DNA from: Pedobacter sp. PAMC26386
Lineage (GTDB): Bacteria > Bacteroidota > Bacteroidia > Sphingobacteriales > Sphingobacteriaceae
Length of the DNA: 64,000 nt
Direction: 5' to 3'
Assembly (NCBI GenBank): GCA_014302835.1
Contig: CP060294.1
Location: 1,364,001 to 1,428,000 of the forward strand
This document shows positions 54,987 through 63,489 of this stretch, piece by piece. The translations under genes and the position numbers were made by a program. Below the pieces are notes generated by a model. It did not search any database and was not told where the DNA came from. It saw nothing but the letters and a program-made list of their open reading frames with translations. How positions within the stretch are numbered: the stretch's first letter is position 1; every line of letters starts with the position of its first letter.

Positions 54987-55126
54987 TCAATGACGACACT
55001 GAAAAGGGCGCCAGTTATTTTGATACGATTTGACCAGTTTTAAAGAACAAGTATTTCCTCAGAAGTACATAATTCCTATTTAAATTGCAATGGTTTTTGT
55101 TGAATAATTTGTTTTTTATTTTAACT

Positions 55127-55197
55127 AGTACCTTGTAGATTGTCAAGATTAATAGTTTTTTACATTCAATTTTTTTTATCAATTTATAATAGGCAGA
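55127..55197 (+). repeat. Direct repeat copy A (left)
   Basis: This segment matches 62871-62943 closely. The core GATTAATAGTTTTTTACATT is identical in both copies, followed by CAATTTT, then ATCAATTTA and AATAG plus CAGA with small differences. The left copy is followed by a short, damaged ATG frame; the right copy is followed by a truncated HTH-like leader ORF. The two lie about 7.7 kb apart and bracket an accessory stretch. Confidence 0.85.
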
Positions 55198-55330
55198 TAC
55201 TAATATGAAGATATTGGCGCATTAGTTGAAGGTAATAGTAGGAGATGTTATCCATTTTATAGGCATTTGGCTTAAAAGCTGTCAGGAATCGATTTTACGA
55301 GCTCTTGAACAAAAAAACAAATATATACTA

Positions 55331-56803
55331 ATGAAAAAAACAATACTATTTCCATTATTTGTCTTGCTGCTTTTTACCCTGAATGTGGCTGCTCAATCTA
55401 TAACTGGCAAAGTGCTAGACGAACAACAACGGCCTATTGGATATGTGAATATTCAGATAGGCCCCAGTTATAACGTTGTAACTAATATTGAAGGAGTTTT
55501 TATCGTTAACCTCCAGGGACAAACTAAAATAGACAAAGTCACTATTTCTTATATAGGCTTTGAAACCAGAGTAATTCCTTTAGCAGATTTCAAAGACGGC
55601 ACATATGTTTTAAAGGAGCAGGTCAATGAGCTGGATGAAGTACATATTACTCATAAAAAAATGTCACCAACTGAAATTTTAGCAGAGGTGATCAAAAATG
55701 TGGAGAAAAATTATGACCAAACTCCAGTGAAACAAACCTTTTTTTTGCGCTCTTCAAATATCAATAAAACAATAGACAGCAAATTTGAGCTATTAAAATC
55801 TTCTTTGGACAAAAAGTCTTCGCTGAATGAACTTAACAAAGATATTGAAGAGATGACCAACAAGTCTAAAAATCAGATTTCAAAGGATTTTTCTGAATCC
55901 TATGGCTTTCTATATGAACAAAATAAAGAACGAAAATTATTAGTAGAAAAAGCCATAGAATTAAAAAACAGAGAAAAAGATGTTTCGGGCGATCAAATCA
56001 ACAGCAAAGTTATTGAAATCATTAAAAAATATTTAGAACCCGGTGCTACCTATAATGTAAGATCGGGCTTATTCCCTGTCGATGATTCTTTAAAGATAGG
56101 CAGTGCTAAGAAAGACATTAGAAATGATGTTAAAATAGCTTCCCTAAAAAGCAAAGTAACTTCTTTAAGTGGTCTGCATAACAAATTTTACGCAAATAAA
56201 GATCTTGATTTTTTAACCGAATATAAACGTTATACCTATGCTCTGGATGGTTATGCTACCCTCAATGACGAGACCATTTACATCATTGATTTTAAACCTT
56301 TAAAAAGTTCTGCGAAATATTCAGGGAAAATCTATGTAAATGCTAATGATTTTGCCATTGTAAAGTTAGAGTATAACATGATCGAAGGTAAGACAGGAGA
56401 TCATGTAAATTTGAAATTTTTACTTGGTGTGAAAATGATTGAAGACCGTTTGAAAGTTTCGGCTACTTACTCCAAAAATGAAATGGGACAGTATGCTGTT
56501 AACTTTGTAAAGGAGCAAAAAGGAATCTATCTTTTTATGAATCGTTCTTTGAAATTTACCAAAAACAAAACCGATCAAAAAGAGGAAGACAAAATGCTAA
56601 AAATAGATCTCTTAGTAGAAACTGATATCTATTCTATCAACGAGTTATTTATTCTCAATAGGGCACCAATCAATAGTGATGAGTTTAAGAAAATCCTTGA
56701 AAAGGAAAAATATAAGATCAATTATATGTCTAAATATGATGCCTCGACTTGGAATAGCTACAATATTCTGGCTCCTGTAGAAGCAATTAAGAATTATAAA
56801 TAA
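55331..56803 (+). CDS. Carboxypeptidase-regulatory-like domain surface protein
   Basis: I choose the ATG at 55331 (MKKTILFPLF), giving 490 residues, since a signal peptide (ending in VAAQS) follows it directly, while upstream in-frame codons look like leader. Residues 22-105 form the carboxypeptidase-like regulatory repeat (GKVLDEQQRPIGYVNIQIG), as in many Bacteroidota outer-membrane proteins. The central part (about 130-250) is highly charged with many Lys/Glu/Asn and no motif I recognise, and later residues have beta-rich strands near YSGKIYVNANDFAIVKLEYN. It may be a surface or periplasmic structural protein. No receptor barrel or SusC signature is present. Confidence 0.75.
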   Translation: MKKTILFPLFVLLLFTLNVAAQSITGKVLDEQQRPIGYVNIQIGPSYNVVTNIEGVFIVNLQGQTKIDKVTISYIGFETRVIPLADFKDGTYVLKEQVNELDEVHITHKKMSPTEILAEVIKNVEKNYDQTPVKQTFFLRSSNINKTIDSKFELLKSSLDKKSSLNELNKDIEEMTNKSKNQISKDFSESYGFLYEQNKERKLLVEKAIELKNREKDVSGDQINSKVIEIIKKYLEPGATYNVRSGLFPVDDSLKIGSAKKDIRNDVKIASLKSKVTSLSGLHNKFYANKDLDFLTEYKRYTYALDGYATLNDETIYIIDFKPLKSSAKYSGKIYVNANDFAIVKLEYNMIEGKTGDHVNLKFLLGVKMIEDRLKVSATYSKNEMGQYAVNFVKEQKGIYLFMNRSLKFTKNKTDQKEEDKMLKIDLLVETDIYSINELFILNRAPINSDEFKKILEKEKYKINYMSKYDASTWNSYNILAPVEAIKNYK

Positions 56804-56950
56804 CTCAGCCAGTTAGTAGTGATCTTGTAAAATCAGTAATAGGCGTTACCCATGTTTTTTAAAGCTTGTCTATAATTGAGGATGTTTTCATGAGGATAAA
56901 ATATTTGGATAATTGGAGATACGAAAAGAGTTAATGATCTTTAGTCTGCC

Positions 56951-57265
56951 ATGGGTAATAAAGCAATTTGTTTAAACTGTAAGAAGTCGTTTAATATCTC
57001 ATCTAAAAATTCAGATGTTTTGAATTTTAAATGTCCAGAATGCGGAAATGAAACAATTGCTGTTACACATAGATTTAGACCGCCGAAAGTCGCCGAGAAA
57101 AGAAAGTGGGAGGTCGTTAAATTCCTGATAGAAAATGGATTTTCATACCAACATATATCAATTTATGAACCTGACCGCCATGGAATACTGAGATTTATTG
57201 CCTATGCTCAATATCCTGAAAATATGATTGATGCAATTGAATTTGTTGGCGAGTATAAAAATTAG
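56951..57265 (+). CDS. Zinc-ribbon hypothetical protein
   Basis: A 104-residue protein with an N-terminal zinc ribbon (AICLNCKKSFNISSK and NFKCPECGNETI, four Cys in the CxxC-x20-CxxC form) and a C-terminal region EKRKWEVVKFLIENGFSYQH that looks like a small winged-helix or alpha-beta fold. No signal peptide is present, so it is probably cytoplasmic. I recognise no family name. Its stop lies 41 bp from the convergent beta-propeller lipoprotein. Confidence 0.6.
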   Translation: MGNKAICLNCKKSFNISSKNSDVLNFKCPECGNETIAVTHRFRPPKVAEKRKWEVVKFLIENGFSYQHISIYEPDRHGILRFIAYAQYPENMIDAIEFVGEYKN

Positions 57266-57306
57266 GCTTTTAAATAGAAAGCTTACACTTAATACAGTAC
57301 ATATGA

Positions 57307-58653
57307 TTAGTTCTTATAATAAAGACCATCCTGGCCAACTAGCAGAAAATTTCCATCGGGCTTGATGTAGTAGGAATAAATATCCTTACTAAAACCCAGT
57401 TCTAATCTTCCCCAATTGTTCTTGATGCTATAGACACCCGGTTTTGGAGTATTGCGTACCAGATAAAAGACATCATCCTTGAAAAATGAAATATTGGCTA
57501 CTGACTGTGAACTACTGTTCCATTCATAATAACGTTTTGCCGTACCCTTTAGCGTCACCGGAGAGACTTGTGCGATTGTGGCATTATCAGAACCAATGTA
57601 AAGATTGCCATCTGGGCCAATTGCAAAACCCGAGGGTTGAGATAAGTAATAGCCATAGTCCAATTTGATGGACTGCCAGGACTTTCCAGTATCTTTCGAT
57701 CTAAAGAGTGTCCCCCAGTCATCAAAAAGATATAGACTACCGTCAGCATGTTTATTGAAAAGCATGAAACGTTGTGAATCACGCGACACGATTGATTTTT
57801 GCCAAAAGCCTCCATTATCAGTGGTAATATAGGGACCGTCAAAATAAAAGCTAACCATCAGCACATCATCCTTAACCATAAAGCCAGTAGGGTCCCTTTT
57901 GTCTATGATACCATTATTTATCGCCGTCCAATTTTTTAGATCCTTGGAGTATAGGACGCCGTCGGATTTTGTAAGTAGGTATAACCATCCCTTACTATTG
58001 AATTGTGCAGACACTACATCAGAGGATTTTGGAATTCCATTGACTTTTCCCCAATTTACACCGTTATCAGTAGAAACATAAAGTTCCCGGTTTACCAGAT
58101 AGAGTGTCTCATTATCAAAGGTTGTCACCTGAGCATTAAAGATATCCAGTATCCCACAACCACAAGCTCTTGCCCAGCCCTTAGGTTTCGTGCCAGTGGC
58201 CTGGATCTCAACTGAATCCTGTGGTACGGGCGGTTTTCCGTCCCCAGTATAAGACTGCTGATAGGCATAGACATAGGCTTTTATTTTTTGGCTGGGGGTG
58301 TTGCATCCCAATTGCCACCTGGCTTTAGCTGTTCCGTCAGGCAGGATGTTTGACTGGAAATTCATAGCATCATTGTCAACTATACCGTTACCCTGAACCA
58401 GTGCGAATTGCAAATAGTACTCTGCTATCTTTTTGTCTTGTGGGACAGTAATATTAAAAGTTAGCTCATTGGATAGGTATTCCCCGTAAGCTCCCGACTG
58501 GCTGCCTCCGCTTAACAGACTGATCCTTGCCTTTGGCTTAGTATCCAAAGGGGGCTCGGTTTGAGGTTTTTCACCTTTTTTACATCCAGTAAGCATTAAT
58601 ACTGCAGCAAATAGGATAAGGAGATGTTTTATATAGTATGTAGGTTTGATCAT
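57307..58653 (-). CDS. Beta-propeller lipoprotein (BNR/sialidase-like), copy 2
   Basis: A 448-residue lipoprotein (LMLTGCKKGEKP, lipid Cys at about 24). An N-terminal Ig-like region (about 40-160) precedes a propeller with BNR/Asp-box-type repeats such as YVSTDNGVNWGKVNGIP, YITTDNGGFWQKSIVSRDSQ and FRSKDTGKSWQSIKLDYGYY. Asp-box propellers are structural and often occur in sialidases, exo-glycosidases and photosystem-II-stability proteins, so a catalytic role cannot be claimed. It follows the neighbouring 448-residue lipoprotein at 58655 with a single base between them, so the two form an operon. Confidence 0.8.
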   Translation of the reverse strand: MIKPTYYIKHLLILFAAVLMLTGCKKGEKPQTEPPLDTKPKARISLLSGGSQSGAYGEYLSNELTFNITVPQDKKIAEYYLQFALVQGNGIVDNDAMNFQSNILPDGTAKARWQLGCNTPSQKIKAYVYAYQQSYTGDGKPPVPQDSVEIQATGTKPKGWARACGCGILDIFNAQVTTFDNETLYLVNRELYVSTDNGVNWGKVNGIPKSSDVVSAQFNSKGWLYLLTKSDGVLYSKDLKNWTAINNGIIDKRDPTGFMVKDDVLMVSFYFDGPYITTDNGGFWQKSIVSRDSQRFMLFNKHADGSLYLFDDWGTLFRSKDTGKSWQSIKLDYGYYLSQPSGFAIGPDGNLYIGSDNATIAQVSPVTLKGTAKRYYEWNSSSQSVANISFFKDDVFYLVRNTPKPGVYSIKNNWGRLELGFSKDIYSYYIKPDGNFLLVGQDGLYYKN

Positions 58654-58654
58654 G

Positions 58655-60001
58655 TTATGGTTTCAAAAGGTCGTAAGTTAGAATTGAGGATTGCTGGAGG
58701 CCGAAAATGGTAGTTTCATCCTTTATTAGAGCTCTAAGCAGGTCGCCGGCACCGTAATTGCTTTTCATGATTTGTGTCCAGCTTATCCCGTTGTTCCTGG
58801 ATTCTGAGATTTCCCCTCCAGAGCTGACCAGAAAACCATGTCCCTTTTCGAAAAAGCGAATGGCAATAATAGGAAAGCCAACTCCACTCGATATTTTTTC
58901 CCAATGTTCACCGCTGTCAGTGGTACGTAGGAGTACACCACTTTGTCCACCGATAAAACCGGTTGAGCTGTTTATAAAGTAGATTTTATTGAGGTCATTA
59001 TTCACTTGAACTGGCTGTTGCTTCCATGTTCTGCCTGCATCACTTGTTCGCGCGATAAAGCCAACTGAACCGCAGGTGAATAGCGTATCCTTACCGATAT
59101 GGGTTAGGTCATTGAGTCTGTTCAGATTATTGAAACTACCTGATTTATTCCAGGTCTGCCCGCCATCTATTGTCTTTGCAATATTGCCCTCACGACCTAC
59201 GGAATAGATTGTATTTCTGCTTTGCAGGTAATAACTCGTTGAGCTTTGGTGTCCGCCAATGGGGGGAGTCCAGTTGTTTGCCTGAAAAAAGGTTTTCCCC
59301 CCATCATAAGTAAAGAAAGCATAATTGTTCACAATACTTACCAAGGCCGTGTCCCGGCCTGTAAAAGAAATAATATAGGCGCCGTTATCGCTCCTTACTG
59401 GCTCGCCACGTAACCAGGTCTTCCCCCCATCAGAGGTCCTGATTACTCCAGAACCTTCTCCTACAACTATTCCCTTATACTCATCAATGAATTGAAGATC
59501 CTGCAATACATTATAGCCACCCTGACTTCCAAAATATACGCTTTTCCATGGCTGACGGAACTTGGCTGATAGAACTACAGAGTCTATTACCTTGCAGGTA
59601 CCAGAGGCCATTTGATTATAGTTGCAGGTGGCTGAAAAATAAAGCTTTATATTAGGCTCTTCTACATTAGAGGATGGCCGCCAAAATCCCTTTATGATCA
59701 TGTCTCCACCGGACTTGACCTGGCTATGCATCTGGAAACTATTGTTATTGTCGCTTGGTTTCAGGTAATAAGCCAGCGGCGACCCATCATCTGATGCATT
59801 TAGCTTAATCTTTAGTACGATTGTATCCAAGCGTTCCCCTTTGTAAGCTACTTGATTATTTCCACGTATAATTTCGATACCCTTTACTTCCCGCACAAAG
59901 GGGGGGGGAACTTTATCAGATACAGAGGGTTCACTTTTTTTACATCCTGATATACATATAATGCAAATTATAATGAGGAGAGAGCGGAATATCCTTGACA
60001 T
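58655..60001 (-). CDS. Beta-propeller lipoprotein (YCF48/BNR-like), copy 1
   Basis: A 448-residue lipoprotein (CISGCKKSEPSV, lipid Cys near residue 20) with an Ig-like N-terminal region and several Asp-box or YCF48-like repeats: VIRTSDGGKTWLRGEPVRSD, YTFDGGKTFF-type, IAKTIDGGQTWNKSGS, IARTSDAGRTWKQQPVQVN and LLRTTDSGEHWEKISSGVGF. YCF48-type propellers include Photosystem-II assembly factors, and many bacterial relatives are unassigned outer-surface proteins. The gene is first in a two-gene operon with the paralogue at 57307. The same length and layout suggest a gene duplication. Confidence 0.8.
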   Translation of the reverse strand: MSRIFRSLLIIICIICISGCKKSEPSVSDKVPPPFVREVKGIEIIRGNNQVAYKGERLDTIVLKIKLNASDDGSPLAYYLKPSDNNNSFQMHSQVKSGGDMIIKGFWRPSSNVEEPNIKLYFSATCNYNQMASGTCKVIDSVVLSAKFRQPWKSVYFGSQGGYNVLQDLQFIDEYKGIVVGEGSGVIRTSDGGKTWLRGEPVRSDNGAYIISFTGRDTALVSIVNNYAFFTYDGGKTFFQANNWTPPIGGHQSSTSYYLQSRNTIYSVGREGNIAKTIDGGQTWNKSGSFNNLNRLNDLTHIGKDTLFTCGSVGFIARTSDAGRTWKQQPVQVNNDLNKIYFINSSTGFIGGQSGVLLRTTDSGEHWEKISSGVGFPIIAIRFFEKGHGFLVSSGGEISESRNNGISWTQIMKSNYGAGDLLRALIKDETTIFGLQQSSILTYDLLKP

Positions 60002-60456
60002 AAAGAGTCGTTATTTTTCCAAAAATAGTAAATATTTAAGCATGGTGAAAATATAAATGTCAGGAGAGGCTTTAATTTAATTCTTTTGGTTTATTACACA
60101 TCTTTCCTACTTGTACTGTCAAATAATTGAGATTTGCATGTTGAAACCATGACCTACTGTAGGGGAATACAGGAATGTTAGATACAGTTATCAGGTGCCG
60201 ATCCCTAACTAATCAAACTAATTATTTGGCATTACAAACTGGCTACAGGTAAAGATTAAAACTTAATTGTTTAAATTATGCCTCATAATTTATTTCGTAT
60301 GCTGAATGGCTCAATGCCTTTATCTTGGCATAAAGAAGAAAGATATTGGCACATGCAGCAGTTGTATTCGATACCTACTGCCCGGACTGTATAAATAATA
60401 AATTTAAGAGTTAGCCGTCAGATTCAAAAAAACCGAAAATAGATTCACTTAAAATT
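60002..60456. other. 455-bp intergenic region with one doubtful small ORF
   Basis: The gap separates the divergent propeller operon from a secreted protein. It contains an ATG frame at 60278-60394 coding for 38 residues (MPHNLFRMLNGSMPLSWHKE, then others) with no known relatives that I can identify. There is no strong terminator or repeat. I regard the small frame as more likely a chance or remnant than a gene. Confidence 0.3.
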
Positions 60457-61086
60457 ATGAAAAACATTTATCTATACTTTTTATTTATTTTAGTTTCAGT
60501 CCAAATGAATGTATCGGCTCAAAATATTAAGAGAAAAGACAATTATAATGTAGTAATAAGAGAGGAAGAAGTCGACCTAAATAATGATGGCAGAATTGAC
60601 AAAATAATCGTAAAAATGGATACAACAAATGAAACAAGACCATTAAGATTACAAATTTTTCTATCTCAACCAAATAAGAAATTAACTTTAGCTGTATCTT
60701 CAACCAAAATAATTGAACCTCAATATCCTGTCGAAAACCAAGGGAAATTTAATGGATACCAGATTCCATATTTTTTTATTAGAAAAGGGATTTTAACGAT
60801 GTGGAGTGAAATTAAAGGAGGAAATATTACTTATGATTTTAAATACCACAATGGGAATTTTGAATTAATTAATGTAAACAAGTTAACTAATAATGCGACC
60901 AAAGGATATATTGACGAGTATACAATATTCACAGAAAATAAATTTAACTTAATTACGGGGCTCAGAACCGAAATTGATGATATATTAGGTTCAGGAAAAA
61001 CATTAAATAAAAGAAAAAAAAGCGTTTTAATCAGACCCTTGCCAAAGATACAGGATTTCAAATTTTCTGATAAAAAATTATACTAA
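60457..61086 (+). CDS. Small secreted protein of unknown function
   Basis: A 209-residue protein with a signal peptide (about residues 1-21, ending in VSAQ). It has a DLNNDGRIDKIIVKMDTTNE segment near residue 42, of the FG-GAP/dockerin-like Asp-rich type, where the aspartates could bind calcium. The rest is beta-rich and ends in a basic tail (GKTLNKRKKSVLIRP). The DNA around it is more AT-rich than elsewhere. No family is recognised with confidence. Confidence 0.6.
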   Translation: MKNIYLYFLFILVSVQMNVSAQNIKRKDNYNVVIREEEVDLNNDGRIDKIIVKMDTTNETRPLRLQIFLSQPNKKLTLAVSSTKIIEPQYPVENQGKFNGYQIPYFFIRKGILTMWSEIKGGNITYDFKYHNGNFELINVNKLTNNATKGYIDEYTIFTENKFNLITGLRTEIDDILGSGKTLNKRKKSVLIRPLPKIQDFKFSDKKLY

Positions 61087-61183
61087 AAAAACCGAATGGC
61101 TAACAAGGGTTTGCCAAAATGGGGATAGAAGTGCTATCACAATTAATAATTCAATGGGGACATAATCCCTAAATCCTAAAATT

Positions 61184-62800
61184 ATGAGTAAGAATAATCT
61201 GACCTATTGTATTAACTTAAGCCAATATGAAGCTTTTGATGAAAGAATTAATAAACCGTTATGGTTTCGTGAAATGAATAATGATATAGAAAAAGGCTCA
61301 TTGGTGATTTATAGATGGGAAATTAGAAATTTTCGCAATAAAATTCTTCCTTTTATTCTTACTGCTCTTCTTTTTTTCCAAAATTCAATTTCTTCAAAAT
61401 TATTTGCCCAATCAGAACATCCAAGTTCAAAAAAACTTGAGGATAAAATTAAACAAGTTGAAAATAATTTAGTTCCCTGGGCGAGAAATCAAGATATCAT
61501 AAAATATTCCATTCAAGACAGAATGGCTATGTACAATATAAATGGATTAAGTATTGTGGTCATAAAAAATTATAAAATAGAGTGGGCAAAAGGTTATGGC
61601 TGGGCAAATGTTGAGAAAAAACAGCCAGTTACAGCAAAGACATTATTCCAAGCTGGATCAATAAGTAAATCATTAAATGGGGTTGGCATTTTAAAATTGT
61701 TTCAAGACAAAAAAATAGATTTAAATGTTGATATAAATAATTACTTAATCACTTGGAAATTTCCTTATGACTCTTTATCAAAAAACAAAAAAATAACAAT
61801 TGCAAATCTTTTAAGTCATACCGCAGGTTTATCAGGTCATGGCTTTGGTGGCTATACGAAAGGAAAAAAAATTCCCTCAATCTACGATATACTAGATGGT
61901 ACGAAACCTGCAAATTCGGAAGCTGTGCGTTCAATTTATGAGCCAGGGAAAATTGCAGAATACTCTGGTGGTGGAATAACAATATCCCAATTGATCGTAA
62001 CTGATATAACCAAAAGGAAATATGAGGATTATATGTGGAGCCAAGTATTAAAACCTATGGGCATGACTCAAAGTTTTTTTAATCAGCCTCCTCCTGAAAG
62101 TAAAGAAAGGTTGTTAGCATCAGGATATTTATTTGATGGAAAAGAAATGGTTGAAGGAAATTATAATATTTATCCTGAGAAAGCGGCAGCTGGACTTTGG
62201 AGTAATCCAACTGACCTGGGCAAATATGTTATTGAAACACAATTGTCTTTGAATGGAAAATCTAATAAAGTCCTTTCTCAAGAGATAACCAAATTAAGAC
62301 TCACTCCTTACGTAGATGATGAAAGCGCTTTAGGGGTTTTTATAAAACAAAGAGGAGATGAAAAATACTTTACTCACAGCGGAGGAACTAAAGGATTTAT
62401 TTGTGAGTATATCGGAAGTTTTGAAAATGGGAATGGGGTTGTTATAATGACCAATTCCGGAAATCCTGGCATCTCCGGAGAAATTTTTAATAGTGTCAGT
62501 ATTGTTTATGATTGGAAAGGCTTTTATAAACCAACCATAAAAAAAACGATTTCATTACCAGATACAGTGATGCAAAAATACATAGGAGAATATATGTGGT
62601 ATGGAAAACCTGTATCTATCGTAAAGGAACAAAATGAATTATGGTTAAATGCTCCTGTTAAAAGTAAATTGTTTTTTACTTCTGATCGTGATTTTTATTT
62701 TAACGAAAAAGAGATGGACTATAAATTTACCTCAGATTTAAATGGTCTTATAAATGGATTTACTGATACTAATAATAGAAAAGTTGAAAAGATCAAATAA
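61184..62800 (+). CDS. Serine beta-lactamase-like hydrolase (class C/EstB type)
   Basis: A 538-residue protein with a catalytic domain of about residues 85-440 of the class C beta-lactamase/esterase fold. The nucleophile is Ser159 in GSISKSLNG (SxxK with Lys162), a Tyr in AEYSGGGITISQ substitutes the YxN motif, and THSGGTKGF serves as the KTG equivalent. A membrane-proximal helix at about residues 53-70 (KILPFILTALLFFQ) is preceded by an unusual cytoplasm-like segment of 45 residues, so the real start may be later (TTG or GTG near 61300). Such proteins are usually serine esterases or peptidases, not proven beta-lactamases. The C-terminal 100 residues form a beta-barrel-like extension. Confidence 0.82.
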   Translation: MSKNNLTYCINLSQYEAFDERINKPLWFREMNNDIEKGSLVIYRWEIRNFRNKILPFILTALLFFQNSISSKLFAQSEHPSSKKLEDKIKQVENNLVPWARNQDIIKYSIQDRMAMYNINGLSIVVIKNYKIEWAKGYGWANVEKKQPVTAKTLFQAGSISKSLNGVGILKLFQDKKIDLNVDINNYLITWKFPYDSLSKNKKITIANLLSHTAGLSGHGFGGYTKGKKIPSIYDILDGTKPANSEAVRSIYEPGKIAEYSGGGITISQLIVTDITKRKYEDYMWSQVLKPMGMTQSFFNQPPPESKERLLASGYLFDGKEMVEGNYNIYPEKAAAGLWSNPTDLGKYVIETQLSLNGKSNKVLSQEITKLRLTPYVDDESALGVFIKQRGDEKYFTHSGGTKGFICEYIGSFENGNGVVIMTNSGNPGISGEIFNSVSIVYDWKGFYKPTIKKTISLPDTVMQKYIGEYMWYGKPVSIVKEQNELWLNAPVKSKLFFTSDRDFYFNEKEMDYKFTSDLNGLINGFTDTNNRKVEKIK

Positions 62801-62870
62801 ATTTTTTTAATACAAAAGGCCTCTATGCAAATTGAGACTTTTGTGATCCTGCTGGTATAATAACGTAACC

Positions 62871-62943
62871 AGTACCTAATAGGTTGTTAAGATTAATAGT
62901 TTTTTACATTCAATTTTGTTCCATCAATTTAAAATAGACAGAC
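62871..62943 (+). repeat. Direct repeat copy B (right)
   Basis: Matches the left copy at 55127-55197 over about 70 bp, including the identical core GATTAATAGTTTTTTACATT, and is directly followed by an ATG frame. Both copies therefore look like the promoter or leader part of the same former gene. Confidence 0.85.
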
Positions 62944-62944
62944 T

Positions 62945-63043
62945 ATGGCAACATTGGAATTTATTACGAAAGAGGATCTTGAAAAGTTCAAATTGGAGTT
63001 GTTTGCTGAACTTAGAAGTGATATCCTTGCATTCTGCTTATAG
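62945..63043 (+). pseudogene. Truncated HTH/excisionase-like leader ORF
   Basis: An ATG right after repeat copy B encodes 32 residues (MATLEFITKEDLEKFKLELF, then AELRSDILAFCL), then a stop. The start, with its FITKEDLEKFK pattern, is that of small Bacteroidota helix-turn-helix proteins found on mobile elements, which continue for about 60 more residues with the HTH. Here the HTH part is missing, so it appears to be a truncated remnant. A natural short peptide cannot be excluded. Confidence 0.4.
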
Positions 63044-63072
63044 GTCATATCCATTACAAGAGAAAAAAATTA

Positions 63073-63304
63073 CCAGCTATAATCGGATTTGAAATTATAA
63101 TATTGTGTACTTGCTCCACAATATTTGATCATTCTATTGTTTTTGTTACTAACAGCCTCTTTTCCCTCTGTTAATTCCCTGCCAGACCCTTTATTTAGGT
63201 TCTTTGCTGATGATGTGATCATCATATAACTCCTCAATAGCATCTGCATTTTTACCTTCATGGCAAAGCTGGACTAATTTTATGGCAACTTCTTAAGTGT
63301 TCAT
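63073..63304 (-). pseudogene. SnoaL-like protein remnant with nonsense codon and frameshift
   Basis: Reading on the minus strand from the ATG at 63304 gives MNT, a TAA in place of an expected Gln codon, then EVAIKLVQLCHEGKNADAIE and ELYDDHIISKEPK. The frame then breaks near 63190, and KGSGRELTEGKEAVSNKNNR is found in another frame, before unrelated sequence from about 63120. The segments fit small SnoaL-type proteins of Bacteroidota (consensus EVAxKLVELCRxGKNxEAVExLYxDDIVSIEP). One nonsense change, one indel and a lost 3' end mark it as a pseudogene. Confidence 0.6.
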
Positions 63305-63489
63305 ATAGAATATTGTTTAATTCAGAATGATCTAATTGAATTCCGCTCCAGTAAGGCAGGTATTTAAAATACTCCTATTTTATGAACCCGTATTTTAAAG
63401 AAGGGCGCAGGACTTACCTATTGTAAAGTTTCATGATAATTTATTACATTAGTTATGGACAAATTAATTAGTCTGTAAATCTAATTACA

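Larger units (their letters stand above)
62801..63489. other. Gap with repeat, decayed ORFs and otherwise unassigned DNA
   Basis: This 689-bp region holds direct repeat copy B (62871-62943), the truncated leader ORF (62945-63043) and a SnoaL-type remnant (63073-63304). The stretch from 63305 to 63489 contains nothing that I can support. Confidence 0.6.

Noticed and set aside
61749..61982. 77-codon minus-strand frame over the beta-lactamase-like gene
   Set aside because: It is antisense to the conserved catalytic domain and shows no family resemblance.
61184..62800. Beta-lactam resistance gene
   Set aside because: The motifs fit the broader serine esterase/peptidase family, and the YxN motif is replaced by YSGGG, so true beta-lactamase activity is not supported.
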